From Helicostylum pulchrum (lineage: Eukaryota; Mucoromycota; Mucoromycetes; Mucorales; Mucoraceae), in the NCBI GenBank assembly GCA_025677825.1, contig JAIXMO010000038.1:62001-126000 (forward strand): a DNA stretch of 64,000 nucleotides, read 5' to 3'. The position numbers were made by a program, and so were the translations under genes. The notes beneath the pieces are model-generated. The model ran no database searches. It was not told where the DNA came from and saw only the letters and a list, made by a program, of their open reading frames with translations. Position 1 is the first letter of the stretch. Each line of letters opens with the position of its first letter. This document shows, in pieces, positions 24,551 to 35,660 of the stretch.

Positions 24551-25966
24551 ATGTCGTTTCTAGCTACTTTAAAAAATATTTTTTCTAAAAAAAAGACCTC
24601 AAAGGGCAAAAAAGCTACTAGTAGTTTAATGAGTAGCTCTCACATTAAAGTGAAAGAAATTGTTACGAGTCCCACGAGTACTTTTAGACAAGGGTACAAG
24701 TTTAAATATGAGGAAGGGAGAAGATACCATGCAGACGAAGATGTTTCTTATATCTTACCTAATGATGACGATGGTATATACAAGAACCTCAAAAAAAAAA
24801 CCAAAGATTTCAGCATGATATGAACTAATCACACTTTTCATATTCTTTAGAGGCCGATCGTGTACATCAACAACATTGGATTCTTAAATATGCCCTGCAA
24901 TGGTAAAATACGCCAAGATCCACTAAGAATTAAAACTCACCAAAATAATATATAGTAATTACCATGCTCCCGTTACCAAAATGCTGGAAGATGGTATAGT
25001 CGTTTTAGACTCCGGATGTGGACCAGCAACGTGGACTTTTGAAATGGGCGAAACGTACCCTCAATCTACTTTTCACGGTGTTGATGCATCATGTGTTTTC
25101 CCTGAAGATATTAAACCTGCCAATGTTGAATTTGTAATTGGAAACATCGCCAAACATATTCCATACCCAGATAATACGTTTGACTATATCCATCAAAGAT
25201 TACTTTTTCTGGGTTTAACACACGATGATTGGGAGAACGTAAACACATTTTAACTTTTTTATCACTCCTTTATTAATTTATTTTACTACAATCAGTATAA
25301 TTAACCAATGGTAATGTTTTTATAGACACTTAAAGAACTTTTGCGTATTTTAAAGCCTGGTGGATACCTAGAATTGGCAGAGGTAACCCTCGAATATATA
25401 AATTGACTGAAAATTATTTTATTCTTACACGTTCTCTTATTATGTATTACAGCCCGATTTACAAGACTTGCACAACGTAGGACCACTACTGCAAAAAGTA
25501 CAGAAGACATGTAAGAAAATTGTGCAATATGTGTATTTTACGACGTATCTAATGTATTTACCATAGTATCCGATATTTTAATCTCCAGGGATATGCCAAC
25601 AAGTGTTCATCATCAGTTTGAGGAGCTCTTGGATAAAGCAGGTTTTGAAAACTATGTCATGAAAATGACCCCATTAAAGTTGAATCATACCAATAAGGCC
25701 GGTGATTTACTATGGTACATGTTCCCATGTTTTATTTTGTACGTGTTACTAACTATAAGCTTCTTTTTTTTTTTTTGTATTCACCTTTCAGGGAAGATTA
25801 CTTTCATGGACTTACCAACATTAGATCTGTATTAGCTAAAAGCAATACTGAATGGGAAAACCCTAAAGCATTCATGACCTTTTTAGAAGCAAGCGGGATC
25901 GAAGCTAAAAAGTACAAGACTTGCATCAACTATTACGCCTGTTATGCGCAAAAGCCGCTTCAGTAA
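24551..25966 (+). CDS. Class I SAM-dependent methyltransferase, tandem copy A
   Basis: Seven exons (24551-24773, 24851-24902, 24956-25238, 25326-25382, 25453-25510, 25567-25714, 25792-25966) give 331 residues. Motif I is VVLDSGCGPATW at about residue 107, followed by the acidic strand-2 end HGVD; the post-II region is PYPDNTFDYIHQRL, and motif III is LRILKPGGYLELAE. These mark a Methyltransf_25/UbiE-like fold; the substrate is unknown. Compared with copies B and C it has an additional Lys/Ser-rich N-terminal extension of about 35 residues. Exons 2-6 have the same lengths (52, 283, 57, 58, 148 nt) as in the two downstream copies. The second position of the glycine motif has Ala-Thr where copy C keeps Gly-Tyr, so cofactor affinity may differ. 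Confidence 0.87.
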
Positions 25967-26515
25967 AAAAAAAAAAATTGCATGTCTTCTTTTATAATAA
26001 CAGATGTAATTAAAAATTTCTGAGATACATATTTATATGATCAATTAAATATACTCTCGCGTATTCTTCTCCCCACTCATTTTTCGCTAATTTATTATAA
26101 TAAAAATAGACAAATTACAATGAACTTTAAACTGAAGCCTTCAAAAAACTTTGACTTAGGAATCTAAAGCAAGCAACATAAAAGAATACGAAGAACGTTG
26201 ATTAGAGGACAACGCATAATCCTTGGTTACTCTAATGGGGTTTTGTGGTACGTTCGATTTACGTTCTTTTAAACTAAATTGTCACGGATAAATTCTAAGA
26301 ATAAAATTTATAAGTGCCGTATTATGTATTGTTGTAGCACTAAGAATATATTGAAAAAGAGTAGATGTTACATTGTACTATAGTAGCCAATGGTCAAGTT
26401 ATCACTTGTATTTAAACTACGAGATTTTTTTGCTTACTATAACTTCGTTTGGTCTTTGCGTTTCTTTCTTTTCTCTTTTCTCTTTTCATTAACCTTTTAA
26501 AATAATTCTAATATA

Positions 26516-27763
26516 ATGGATAGTCAAGCTTCTGATAGCGTAAGTACCGATGGCAACAATGAGTTGAAGACCTACAGTGGTAGAAAGTTTCATGACAACG
26601 AGAAAGTTGCTTATCTTCTTCCCGAAGATTCTGATGGTAGGTCATACAGTATATATGCGTATAAATATATAAGCTAAAATAATTTATAGAGTCTAGTCGT
26701 CTTAATAAGCAACATGTAGTTCTTCGTTATTTCCTTCAAAAGTAAATATACTTAATTGGCTTTCTGTTTGCATCTAATAATATTATTCCTGTTTTAGAAA
26801 CTTTATTGCTCCTCTTGATGAACAATTAGAAGAAGGCATTACAGTGTTAGATTCTGGCTGCGGTCCTGCATCTTGGCTTTTTGATATGGCCAAGGATTAC
26901 CCCAAGTCTAAGTTCCATGGTGTCGATATCACCAATACTTTTCCTGAAGAAGAAAAGTCTGAAAACTGTGAGTTTGTTCTTGGTAACATTGGCGAGCATA
27001 TTCCTTTCCCTGATAATACTTTTGACTACGTTCATCAAAGACTCCTTCTTCTTGGTTTAACCAAAGAAATGTGGGAACAAGTAAGTATTACAGAAATATA
27101 GAAATACAAAAGTAAGCATCATTTTACTAAGTATTTTTTTTAGAACATCAAAGAGTTATTCCGTGTCTTGAAGCCTGGAGGATGTATCGAAATTAAAGAG
27201 GTACGTGTGTCACTAAAGGTAAATGGAATTTTATGTAACTTTTTCTCTTTCAATAATTATGCTAGCCTGATTTGAAAGATCTGTGCAACATTGGCCCATT
27301 GTTAAATTCACTTCAAGAAACTTGTAAGTAGACAGCTATTTCGTTATTTTTTTTTTTAGAAAAGAAACGTTATTAATATAAGATAGTGTCTGGTATGTTG
27401 ACTTCTCGTGGTATGCCTCTCAAGATTTCAGTTGAATTAGAAGGCCGTCTTACAGACGCCGGATTTGAGAATATCGATCATACCATTTTCAACTTGAATT
27501 TAAACCACAATGGTAAAGCCGGTGGCATGCTTTGGTAAGTTTTTTATTTTATATTAAATCGTACTCATATGTATTAACTAAAATTTAGGGATGACTACTG
27601 TCACGGTTATATGAATATCAGACCTGTTATGGCTACTATTAACCCTGTTTACGAAGATTTAGAAGCTTATAAGGTGTTCCTTACTGAATGTAGTGCTGAA
27701 GCTGCCGAATTAAAGACTGATATTCAATGGCACACCTGTGTTGCCAAAAAGCCTCTCAACTAA
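26516..27763 (+). CDS. Class I SAM-dependent methyltransferase, tandem copy B
   Basis: Seven exons (26516-26636, 26690-26741, 26798-27080, 27144-27200, 27266-27323, 27387-27534, 27589-27763) give 297 residues. The SAM site reads VLDSGCGPASW near residue 73, with HGVDITNTF after it, PFPDNTFDYVHQRL for the mid-domain strand and FRVLKPGGCIEIKE for motif III. A C-terminal cap (about residues 190-297) contains a Trp-split codon at the last intron, conserved in all copies. A CT-rich leader at 26460-26490 precedes the ATG and suggests strong expression, by analogy with other fungal promoters. Copy A ends 549 bp upstream. Substrate unknown. Confidence 0.88.
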
Positions 27764-28845
27764 ATAGCAATGTCCTTTTTAGTGATACGTAATTTTTAAT
27801 ACCCACTTTGATTTTATTTGAAATAAAATTCGCTAAAACTAATATAATTTTTAAACAATCAGACCATTTTTTTCAGGGTTTTATTGGTACGGTACAAGCT
27901 TAAAATCTTGTGTTTTATTTTTTAAACGTTACTATTTACACAGTTGGTGATACAACTCACAGTGATACTTTGAAGTTCTGGGTCGTTCAGTAGGGTCCAC
28001 AAAAAAAAGTTAATTCGGAAATTGAAAAATACAACGGCAGACAATTCTTGACACATGCACATGTAAAAAAAAACCATGTATTCGATAAAAATTGATGTAA
28101 TAAAAATCAATATTGAAAGCCATAAAAATTCCAAGGAATTAAAAGTAACCTGTATAAACTAGCTGTTAGTTCTGTGATAACGGGGTATGCATATAATCGG
28201 TAAGAACTTAATTAGGTTTAACCAACAAACAGTAGCTCTTCACGTATAGTCTGCGTTCGGGTGTCCTGGCTTTTTTTTAGTCCGCTTTGATTGGGACGAG
28301 CGTTAATTTGCAAGACCAACTCTATTGAGCAATAAAAAAACCTCTCGATCGCTGACTCTATAAGTACATTTCTGTCTTATACGCAAGACTCTTAAATGCG
28401 TTATCCGTATATTTAGAAAATCGTCGGAACTCCTGATATGTTCCTGATTCTAGTTACTCTACAAAATAATAAGTTTTGCCAAAGATTCTTGAAATTTTAT
28501 TTTTCGCCAACAGCCGATAATTGCCTTTTTTGTAACTGACAATGTTATTTTTGTATTCCTCTAACTACACTGACTGTAACGTGATATTTACTCTCGGGTT
28601 TGTTCAGATATAGGAAAATTTGAGAAGGGTAGATATTAGAGGTTGCCGCAGATACTGTATACCTATATTTAACTTGCATAAAACTTAATACATGTTACTT
28701 CTTTATGAAACACGATATTCATGCAGATTAAAGTGACGACAAATAGCAAAGTATATGTCAGTTGATTTGGGCTTCAGATCTTCTTATATTAAAAGATAAA
28801 TCCTTTTTTATTATTTTTCTTTATCATATAAAATTTTCAACTAAA
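27764..28845. other. Intergenic between methyltransferase copies B and C
   Basis: About 1.1 kb without a recognisable gene. It is AT-rich, and no repeat shared with the other intergenic regions of the cluster was noticed by eye. Confidence 0.4.
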
Positions 28846-30075
28846 ATGCAAATTCAAGATACTAATGAAAAACACACGCAAGTTTTGGAAAATGGAAGAA
28901 TGTATTACGCCAATGAGAAGATTGCTTACATTCTCCCCCGCGATATAGATGGTAAGTAATCCTCTCCCAGATATATTTAAAGCTTACGCATAGAAAATAA
29001 TAGAGTGTGTCCGTCTTGAGAAGCAACATTACGGTCTTAAGTCTCTTTTTCAAAGGTAAGAACGAATAAAATATAGAGTAAATATTCTTTGACATCCTTT
29101 TTCTGTAACTATTTATAGTAACTTTAATGCACCAGTTAAAAAACAATTGGAAGAAGGTATTACTGTTTTAGACGCTGGTTGTGGTCCGGGTTATTGGACT
29201 CTCGATATGGCCAAAGAATACCCTAACTCTAAATTTCGAGGTGTCGATGTGTCCAACTTCTTCCCCCTGAAATCTAAGCCTGATAACTGCGAATTTGTTA
29301 TTGGCAATATTACCGAAACACTTCCTTACAAAGATAACACTTTTGATTATATTCATCAGAGAATGCTTCTTCTCGGATTAACAAATTCGAGCTGGGATAA
29401 GGTGAGCCTAATTAATTTTTTAATTTGAAGTAAAGCAAGTTTTCTGACGGTAAAACAATTGTACTATAGTGCCTCAAAGAACTACTCCGCGTATTGAAAC
29501 CAGGAGGGTACATTGAAATTATTGATGTAAGTACCGCGTTTATATAATTTATATACCTTTCTCTAAATATTTATCTTAGACTGACTACAAAAATGTAATA
29601 AACACTGGGCCTTTGATGGAAAAAATGCATATCATTCGTAAGTAAGTTTATTCCATCTATAGCCAATTTTTCTAAAACAGAATACAGTTTCCAGTATGCT
29701 GGAATCTCGCGATATACCTGCTGATATTCCTCTACAACTCGAGGAGCGTATGAACAGAGCAGGATACGTTAATTTAGTAGAAACTCGCTCGTTTCTACCT
29801 CTAAATCATGGCGGCAAAGCCGGTAAACTAATGTGGTACGTGATAAAACCTGCGTTTAATACAATCAGTGCATTCATATTATTTTAATTAATAGGCAGGA
29901 TTTCTATCACGGGTTTTTGAACGTCAGACCTCTTATGGTAAAATATAATCCGGAATGGAATGACCCACAAGCATACGAACTCTTTATTCAAAATTGTGCT
30001 ATTGAAGCAAATGCCCACAAAACTAGTCTTAATTGGTACATTTTTTGCGCCCAAAAAACACTCAACAATATCTAA
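28846..30075 (+). CDS. Class I SAM-dependent methyltransferase, tandem copy C
   Basis: Seven exons (28846-28951, 29004-29055, 29119-29401, 29470-29526, 29580-29637, 29688-29835, 29895-30075) give 294 residues. The start is the ATG at 28846 (MQIQDTNEKHTQ); the longer upstream frame begins in an AT-rich leader. Motif I is the canonical VLDAGCGPGYW, followed by RGVDVSNFF, PYKDNTFDYIHQRM and LRVLKPGGYIEIID. The last exon is 6 nt longer than in A and B. It keeps the most consensus glycine motif of the three, so it is the best guess for an active ancestral-type enzyme. The 3' flank carries the second TIR element. Confidence 0.87.
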
Positions 30076-31323
30076 TAATACATTGAAGGGTATTTTAATA
30101 TGCTATATTGTGTAGCGTTTTTTAAAGGTGTCAGTGCCAATTTAGGTATACATATACTATATGCATTATTATCTTATACGAAATCAAAATAAAATCACAT
30201 ATAAAAATAACAAGCGACGCGTTAAGTATAACTTTAGTGATGATATATGTTCTAAAAAAACGCAATATGATAGTATTAAAAAAAATTAAAACCGATCTTT
30301 TTGTTTCTTCTTTTTATAAACTGCGGCAAGTTTCATAATAATAAACATATGACCTAAGTACAGATCATCTCCTAGTCTCAAAAAGTAACACAAGACTTTA
30401 CGACGTCCAAAAGGCCGATCAATTATATAGTCTCATACGATATCGATGGTAAATGGATCTATCCGAAAGTAGTTGCCAAACTATAATACAGTAGCGGGTG
30501 ATCTGATTAAAAGGTAGGATCTATTTAAGGATCGATTTCTCTACCCTTAAATAGAACTACTACTATGTTATGCAAATGAAATAAACGACATACTAAAAAA
30601 AAATCAATAAAATTAGTTGTAGCTGATAGAAACGCAAAAATAATTGGTCTAATGCTTGTACTGGCCATAGCCCTACTCCTAATTGCTCTAATTCTCTTGT
30701 CCTAGTATTACTTTTGATAAAAGTGGCATCGGGAAGGGATCGCTTTATTAAACAAATTTAATAAAACGACAACTTATGTTTTTAACCTCTTTCTCTGATG
30801 GTCTGAAGCTCAAAGTGCTATATTGTATTACTGTGAAACCAAGCCCTTTGAAAAAAAAGTTGATAATTTGAAAGCATTTTGGTCTCTGTCTGGTTGGCGA
30901 AGCTATAATATAGGGTTCCTCGTATTTTAGTTATGACCAAATAGAGTGGGCCGTCCGGTGGTCCACTTAGGTTTTTGTTTCTTTTATGCCACTGTCTCCA
31001 TGAGTTCAGGGCTGCCAAAAGATTCTCTTTTACTATAAAAAAGATGGAACTACACAGAGACGAAACTCCTCGCGGTTAGTTCTGGAAACACTTTTTAAAG
31101 CGGCTAATGCATCTCTTATTATATATCTTTAATGTTTTAAATTAAATACATCTTTTCTTTTCTGTAATAACATAACTTTCTTTTTTAAAAAAAATTAAAG
31201 TTGGTTATTCTTTTTTTTTTTTTGGCAGTTGGTTTACGTGTAAAATTTGAAGTTTTGTTCAAAACTCAGTTGTGTAGGACAGTGGTCCATTTTTCTTTCT
31301 TTTTTCACTTGGTTAACTTTACA
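30076..31323. other. Intergenic, contains TIR element copy 2
   Basis: Apart from the element at 30488-30567, the only feature noticed is a segment near 31066-31089 resembling one near 967-991 (see findings). The 66-codon minus frame at 30818-31018 was not accepted as a gene. Confidence 0.4.
30488..30567. mobile_element. MITE-like element, copy 2
   Basis: About 80 bp. It starts TA-CAGTAGC and ends with CTACCCTTAAATAG followed by an ACTACTACTAT stretch, matching the reverse complement of copy 1 at both ends. A shared internal block (TGATCTGATTAAAAGGTA here, TGACCTGGTTTAAGGGTA there) supports common origin, with internal deletions. It lies 0.4 kb after the last methyltransferase. Confidence 0.55.
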
Positions 31324-33047
31324 ATGTCTCAAGATTCAGAAGAAAGCTGGCGAAATATCCCAAACTGTATTGGTACTGTTTACGATCCCAACCCATTAGC
31401 TGATGGATGGATTGTGCGTCATGGGCCAGATATTCCCGCACTCAATGAGTTAAAGAATAAACTTATTGTAAACACTCCTCCGACAGAACCGGAAAGAACT
31501 GCCAGAGTATTACCAGCTAATGTAAACCTTACACGACAACCAGATATTTCTCAAAATATAGCCAAACCACAAGCTGCCGTATCTCCCCGACCTACGCCAA
31601 AAAGAAGAGTACTACCACAATTAAAAAAACATACTGTAGCAAGTCGAGGATACTCCTCCTTCTCCTCATTAATTAACCCTATTATGGAAGCAAATCGATT
31701 ATATATGAACTTAAATCAGCAGCAGAAAGAAATTCATAAAGCTGTATTGTCCGAAAAGAAGAATGTGTTTATCATTGGATCCGCAGGTATAAAAAATTAT
31801 GAGGAATTAGTTTGTGATATGGTCTTATAAACATATGTTTTAGGTTCTGGTAAATCTGCTCTTTTAAAATGTAAGTAGGTACAATATATTATTAGGATGT
31901 TAAAGACTAAAATAGTGTAGCTATTATTAGTTCTTTAAAGACAGAAAATAATCACGATCACATTGCTATCACCTCAGCTACGAGTGCTGCAGCTATGAAT
32001 GTTCGGGGAAGTACTCTCAATAGGTGAGTATATATATTGCGTGTATTTAAAACTTGAATCTAATTTAATTATGAAATTAGTTTTGCTTCAATAGATATAC
32101 CGGACCAACCTGTCGACTATTATATATCTAAAATAAGAAAAAACCTGACAAAGCTTGAATATCTTAAAGAAGTGAGAGTTTTAATTATTGATAGAATTTC
32201 AGCGGTCGACGTAGATGTCTTTAAAAAAGTAAATTACATTTGTAGAAAAATTAGGCGCGATGAAAGACCGTTCGGTGGCATTCAGGTTTGTTTGTTTTTT
32301 TTAAATAACCAAATATTTCTATATTTATGCATTTATTTTAGGTTATACTTTGTGGGGATTCTGATCTGTTACCGCCAGGTACTCGTAAAGAGACATTCGA
32401 ATCAGAAATCTGTCAGGACGTGATAGAAGAAGGTTTCGTTTTAGATTCTACGTTTTAATAGGCGGGTATCACTAAATGCTCATGCAGGATAAAACACGGT
32501 GTTTATAGATAATTTTTTTACTCGAAGGTGCATTATATCTATTGTAAAACAAAATAATAAAACAAAAGTTATTGATAATATAAAGACGTATCACGAATTA
32601 AATGAAGTTGTATGATATCTCTTTCTTTTCTGCCTTTTTTTTTTGATATTTCTTGCAGGCATGGAAACATATCCATCCTACACTATTGATACGAATATAA
32701 CGTTTACTCTGAGTTGATATTTCCATAATATATACATTTTGATAGAGACAAGGTATGGAACTACGAGATTGTATAGTTCTTATACTAACATCAGGGGGGT
32801 AGAGTGTCCAGAGTCGAGGGGTGATTATGTAATAGTGAGCATTTGGTGGTGATACTTTTTTTATTGTTGGAAACCGCGTCATCGTAGGATAGCTCCCGAC
32901 CTGGGAGGTCAAAAGTTTCGTTAGATGAAAAGGCCATGTGTAGCGTGTAAATAGGAATAAATATTTATTTATTTTATTCGAGGGACAGCTTAACGTGTAT
33001 CTGTTTGATGTTACTTGTGCAATGTTTGTAAAAGTAATTGACAAGTA
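31324..33047 (+). pseudogene. Decayed PIF1-like DNA helicase
   Basis: From the ATG at 31324, five open exons can be joined (to 31792, then about 31843-31871, 31921-32022, 32081-32285 and 32342-32458). They carry helicase motif Q/I (NQQQKEIHKAV; GSAGSGKSALL), motif Ia (TSATSAAAMNVRGSTLN), a motif II-like IIDRISAV and motif III-like VILCGDSDLLPP, then stop. PIF1 helicases have DE in motif II; here the Glu is Arg, which should abolish ATP hydrolysis. After the stop, scattered frames still resemble later PIF1 parts: IKHGVY directly after the stops, a YHELNEV stretch near 32590, TWEVKSF near 32905 and an EGQLNVYLFDVT segment near 32985. So the 3' half is present but broken by stops and frameshifts. 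This is typical of dispersed PIF1/Helitron-associated helicases, though no Rep domain is visible. Confidence 0.65.
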
Positions 33048-33514
33048 ACTCCTTTTTTTATTGGAAAAATATACTATGTTACTAATTTTACAGTAGTATG
33101 CGATTTAAGGGAAATTTTGGCTTAAAGGAGGATTTCTGGAAAAATTGTTCTGCTCCCCCTGATTTAACAAGAATGAACAAAAAACCTACTGTTTCAAAAA
33201 AAAAAAAAAAAAAAACTATGTAGGATGATCTATTCACTAACACTAACTAGAAGTAGGAAGACGACCAACACATATTCCTCCGCGGATATAGCGTTCCGAC
33301 TTCAGTAGGTATTATACCCCCCTTTTTTGTATTTATCGCTTGAAAAAAAAACCTTAATGATACCGCATGTGTTTGTTATGTTTATCTAATATATTTCTTT
33401 CAAAGTAGGTAGATCCAGTGTTACACGCGCTTGTCTTAAAACGACTTGAAAGTTAGTACCACCGTAATCCCTTTTTCCCATCCCAGCATTACTCAAAAAT
33501 AAAAAAGTTTACAA

Positions 33515-34599
33515 TGATTCCACCCCCAATTTGAAGATTTTTAAGGTAAATTCGCGGGTAAGTAAAATCATTTTCACACATTTAAATTAGCTTTTTATTT
33601 AAAAAAATTTCAAAGTGATTTTTCGAGTGCAAAGCTATGTTATGAAGATACTTGGTAGGAATGTTATATGCGGCATCAACAATTCTGGCTTCAAGTGTTT
33701 CGGTATCTTGAAGTTTCTGACGTTTTACGCGAGCTTTAAGAGAGAAAATAAAATAATCGCAGTTTAATAAGTACTACTTTAGAAAAAATCAATTCCGTGC
33801 ACGCGAGGAAACTGAAATCTTTTTAAAGCACTTAATATTTTTAGCATAGTAAGAGACTAACGAAACTTCACATGTTAATGCGAAAAAAACAATATCTTCA
33901 GTCTATAAAAGTCATTAAATCCAATCTAATTGTAACAATCAATCATAATAGTGTGACCACTATTAAAATTAGTATAAATAACAAACGAGAGTTTGCAATC
34001 CCTTTTACCGGGATTGATTTTACACCAAAGAATAAGAAATAAACGTTATCACACCTTTAATCCTATTCCTCCTGTTTTATTAATTTTTCCGTGTCAAATA
34101 TAAAAGTATTTTTCCACATAACCTATGTGAACGAAAAGCTATTTACTACTGAAGAAATCGATGAAATGAAGAAAGAAGCACCAATGAATATAACATCGAG
34201 GATTCCGCAAGATCTTTGTGCATACATTGAGCACTTTAACTGTGACAATTTAAAAGGTCTACGAATGCATCTTGCTAATACCCAGGATTGGGAAAAAGAA
34301 GAATACGATGTGAACAACCACCATGATCTTGACTGGAATAAGCATACTATTTACTCTTATATTAGACTCTGCGAATCAGGCGAATTAAATACTGTCCAGA
34401 AAGAGCGATGGTACAACAAACATGTATGGCTTCCTATTGATACAGTCTTTAACGACATCAGTAGCATTCAAATTGTTGCGTAAGTTTCAAATAAGGAATA
34501 TGCATATAGATACTGTAATAATTTCGGTTTTTTTTTTCCAAATTGTAGTGGTGAATCGGTGAGTCTGGCTAGTTTTCTACGTAAAAATAAAAACAGAAC
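33515..34599 (+). repeat. Left arm of long inverted repeat
   Basis: This arm is the reverse complement of 35153-36236. Base p pairs with base 69751-p from 33515/36236 inward to 34588, with no mismatch found by eye. A single length difference (5 A here, 4 in the other arm) occurs in the A-run at 34589-34593; six more bases then match before the spacer. Outside 33515 the match ends abruptly. It carries, from the outer edge inward, a transposase-like tail (minus strand) and the 5' part of a gene of unknown family (plus strand). Confidence 0.93.
33582..33734 (-). pseudogene. Tc1-like transposase C-terminal remnant (left arm)
   Basis: On the minus strand a 50-codon frame begins after an AAAG acceptor-like site (ARVKRQKLQDTETLEARI...) and ends in TAA after LNKKLI. 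The spacing of KVKR-type basics, ETL..RI, a central HS and terminal CLNK/FLNK-PI-like residues resembles the tail of Tc1/mariner-type transposases I recall from Mucorales. No DDE catalytic core is present. An identical copy lies in the right arm. Confidence 0.45.
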
Positions 34600-34609
34600 T
34601 TTTCTTTGA
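34091..34609 (+). pseudogene. Truncated 5' copy of lineage-specific gene (left arm)
   Basis: An open frame through SNIKVFFHITYVNEKL... and IDTVFNDISSIQIVA, then a GTAAGT intron (34480-34548) and a second exon (GESVSLASFLRKNKNRT) that runs out of the inverted repeat at 34599 and stops at 34609. No ATG lies near the conserved start; the frame opens upstream without one, so the true start or an upstream exon is missing or unrecognised. The protein part is identical to the right-arm copy. The remaining two thirds of the gene are absent on this side. Confidence 0.6.
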
Positions 34610-35660
34610 AACATACTCTGTGGAGGTTGAAGTAACTGGCGCAACGGTGGTGTTGGTGGTATCTAGTAAACAAGTTTGCAACCAGTCGCTGTTTTTTCGT
34701 GTACTGTTTTGGTTACGTGATATATGTTGCTGTGTTTTCAAGATAAACTGTTTAAACTGCCATATCAAAACAAGTAATGGTAGCACTTGTTTCCCAAGAG
34801 ACGTACTTCACTTGGAAAACCTAACTGTTTTAACCTGGTAGTCCTTTTAATATATGTATTTGGTTTATCTGCTATGATCAATGTCATATTCAAGCCAGAC
34901 TGTTGTAACCCAAATGTACCAAGACCTTCATAGCTGCCGTTATTGCTAAAGACCAGATTATCTAGCATATCTTTTAAAACTTTTGGTAGTTTGATTCCTC
35001 CTTCTATAATGTGTTTTGTTCCACTCGATTTGATTCCTGTTTCACCAGCACCGAATTCGTTTGCTTCTTCATGATCGACTTTCCTCTCTCGAACAATCAT
35101 GTCACATTTGTATCCTGATTTGACTCGTTTAATTGCCAATGTAGATCCAATTGTTCTGTTTTATTTTTACGTAGAAAACTAGCCAGACTCACCGATTCAC
35201 CACTACAATTTGGAAAAAAAAAACCGAAATTATTACAGTATCTATATGCATATTCCTTATTTGAAACTTACGCAACAATTTGAATGCTACTGATGTCGTT
35301 AAAGACTGTATCAATAGGAAGCCATACATGTTTGTTGTACCATCGCTCTTTCTGGACAGTATTTAATTCGCCTGATTCGCAGAGTCTAATATAAGAGTAA
35401 ATAGTATGCTTATTCCAGTCAAGATCATGGTGGTTGTTCACATCGTATTCTTCTTTTTCCCAATCCTGGGTATTAGCAAGATGCATTCGTAGACCTTTTA
35501 AATTGTCACAGTTAAAGTGCTCAATGTATGCACAAAGATCTTGCGGAATCCTCGATGTTATATTCATTGGTGCTTCTTTCTTCATTTCATCGATTTCTTC
35601 AGTAGTAAATAGCTTTTCGTTCACATAGGTTATGTGGAAAAATACTTTTATATTTGACAC
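34577..35660 (-). pseudogene. Frameshifted copy of lineage-specific gene (right arm and spacer)
   Basis: Exon 1 (from about 35660 to 35272), an intron (35271-35203) and exon 2 (from 35202) encode an N-terminal part identical to the left-arm copy. At the A-run near 35160 one A is missing relative to the left arm, shifting the frame. A second frame then carries GYKCDMIVRERKVDHEEANE, FGAGETGIKSSG and KLPKVLKDMLDNLVF. A further shift near 34788 leads to LPLLVLIWQFKQFILKTQQH and a TAG at 34577, inside the left arm. The three segments read continuously as one protein type that I associate with multicopy uncharacterised Mucorales proteins; function unknown. Two frameshifts make it a likely recent pseudogene unless they are sequencing errors in homopolymers. 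Confidence 0.55.
34600..35152. other. Spacer (loop) of the inverted repeat
   Basis: About 0.55 kb of unique sequence between the arms. On the minus strand it carries the C-terminal two thirds of the gene whose 5' part lies in the right arm. In a transcript across both arms this segment would form the loop. Confidence 0.85.

Noticed and set aside
32598..33044. 148-codon minus-strand open frame
   Set aside because: It lies antisense to the PIF1-like remnants, has no recognisable motif and no plausible splice partners; it is best explained as a shadow.
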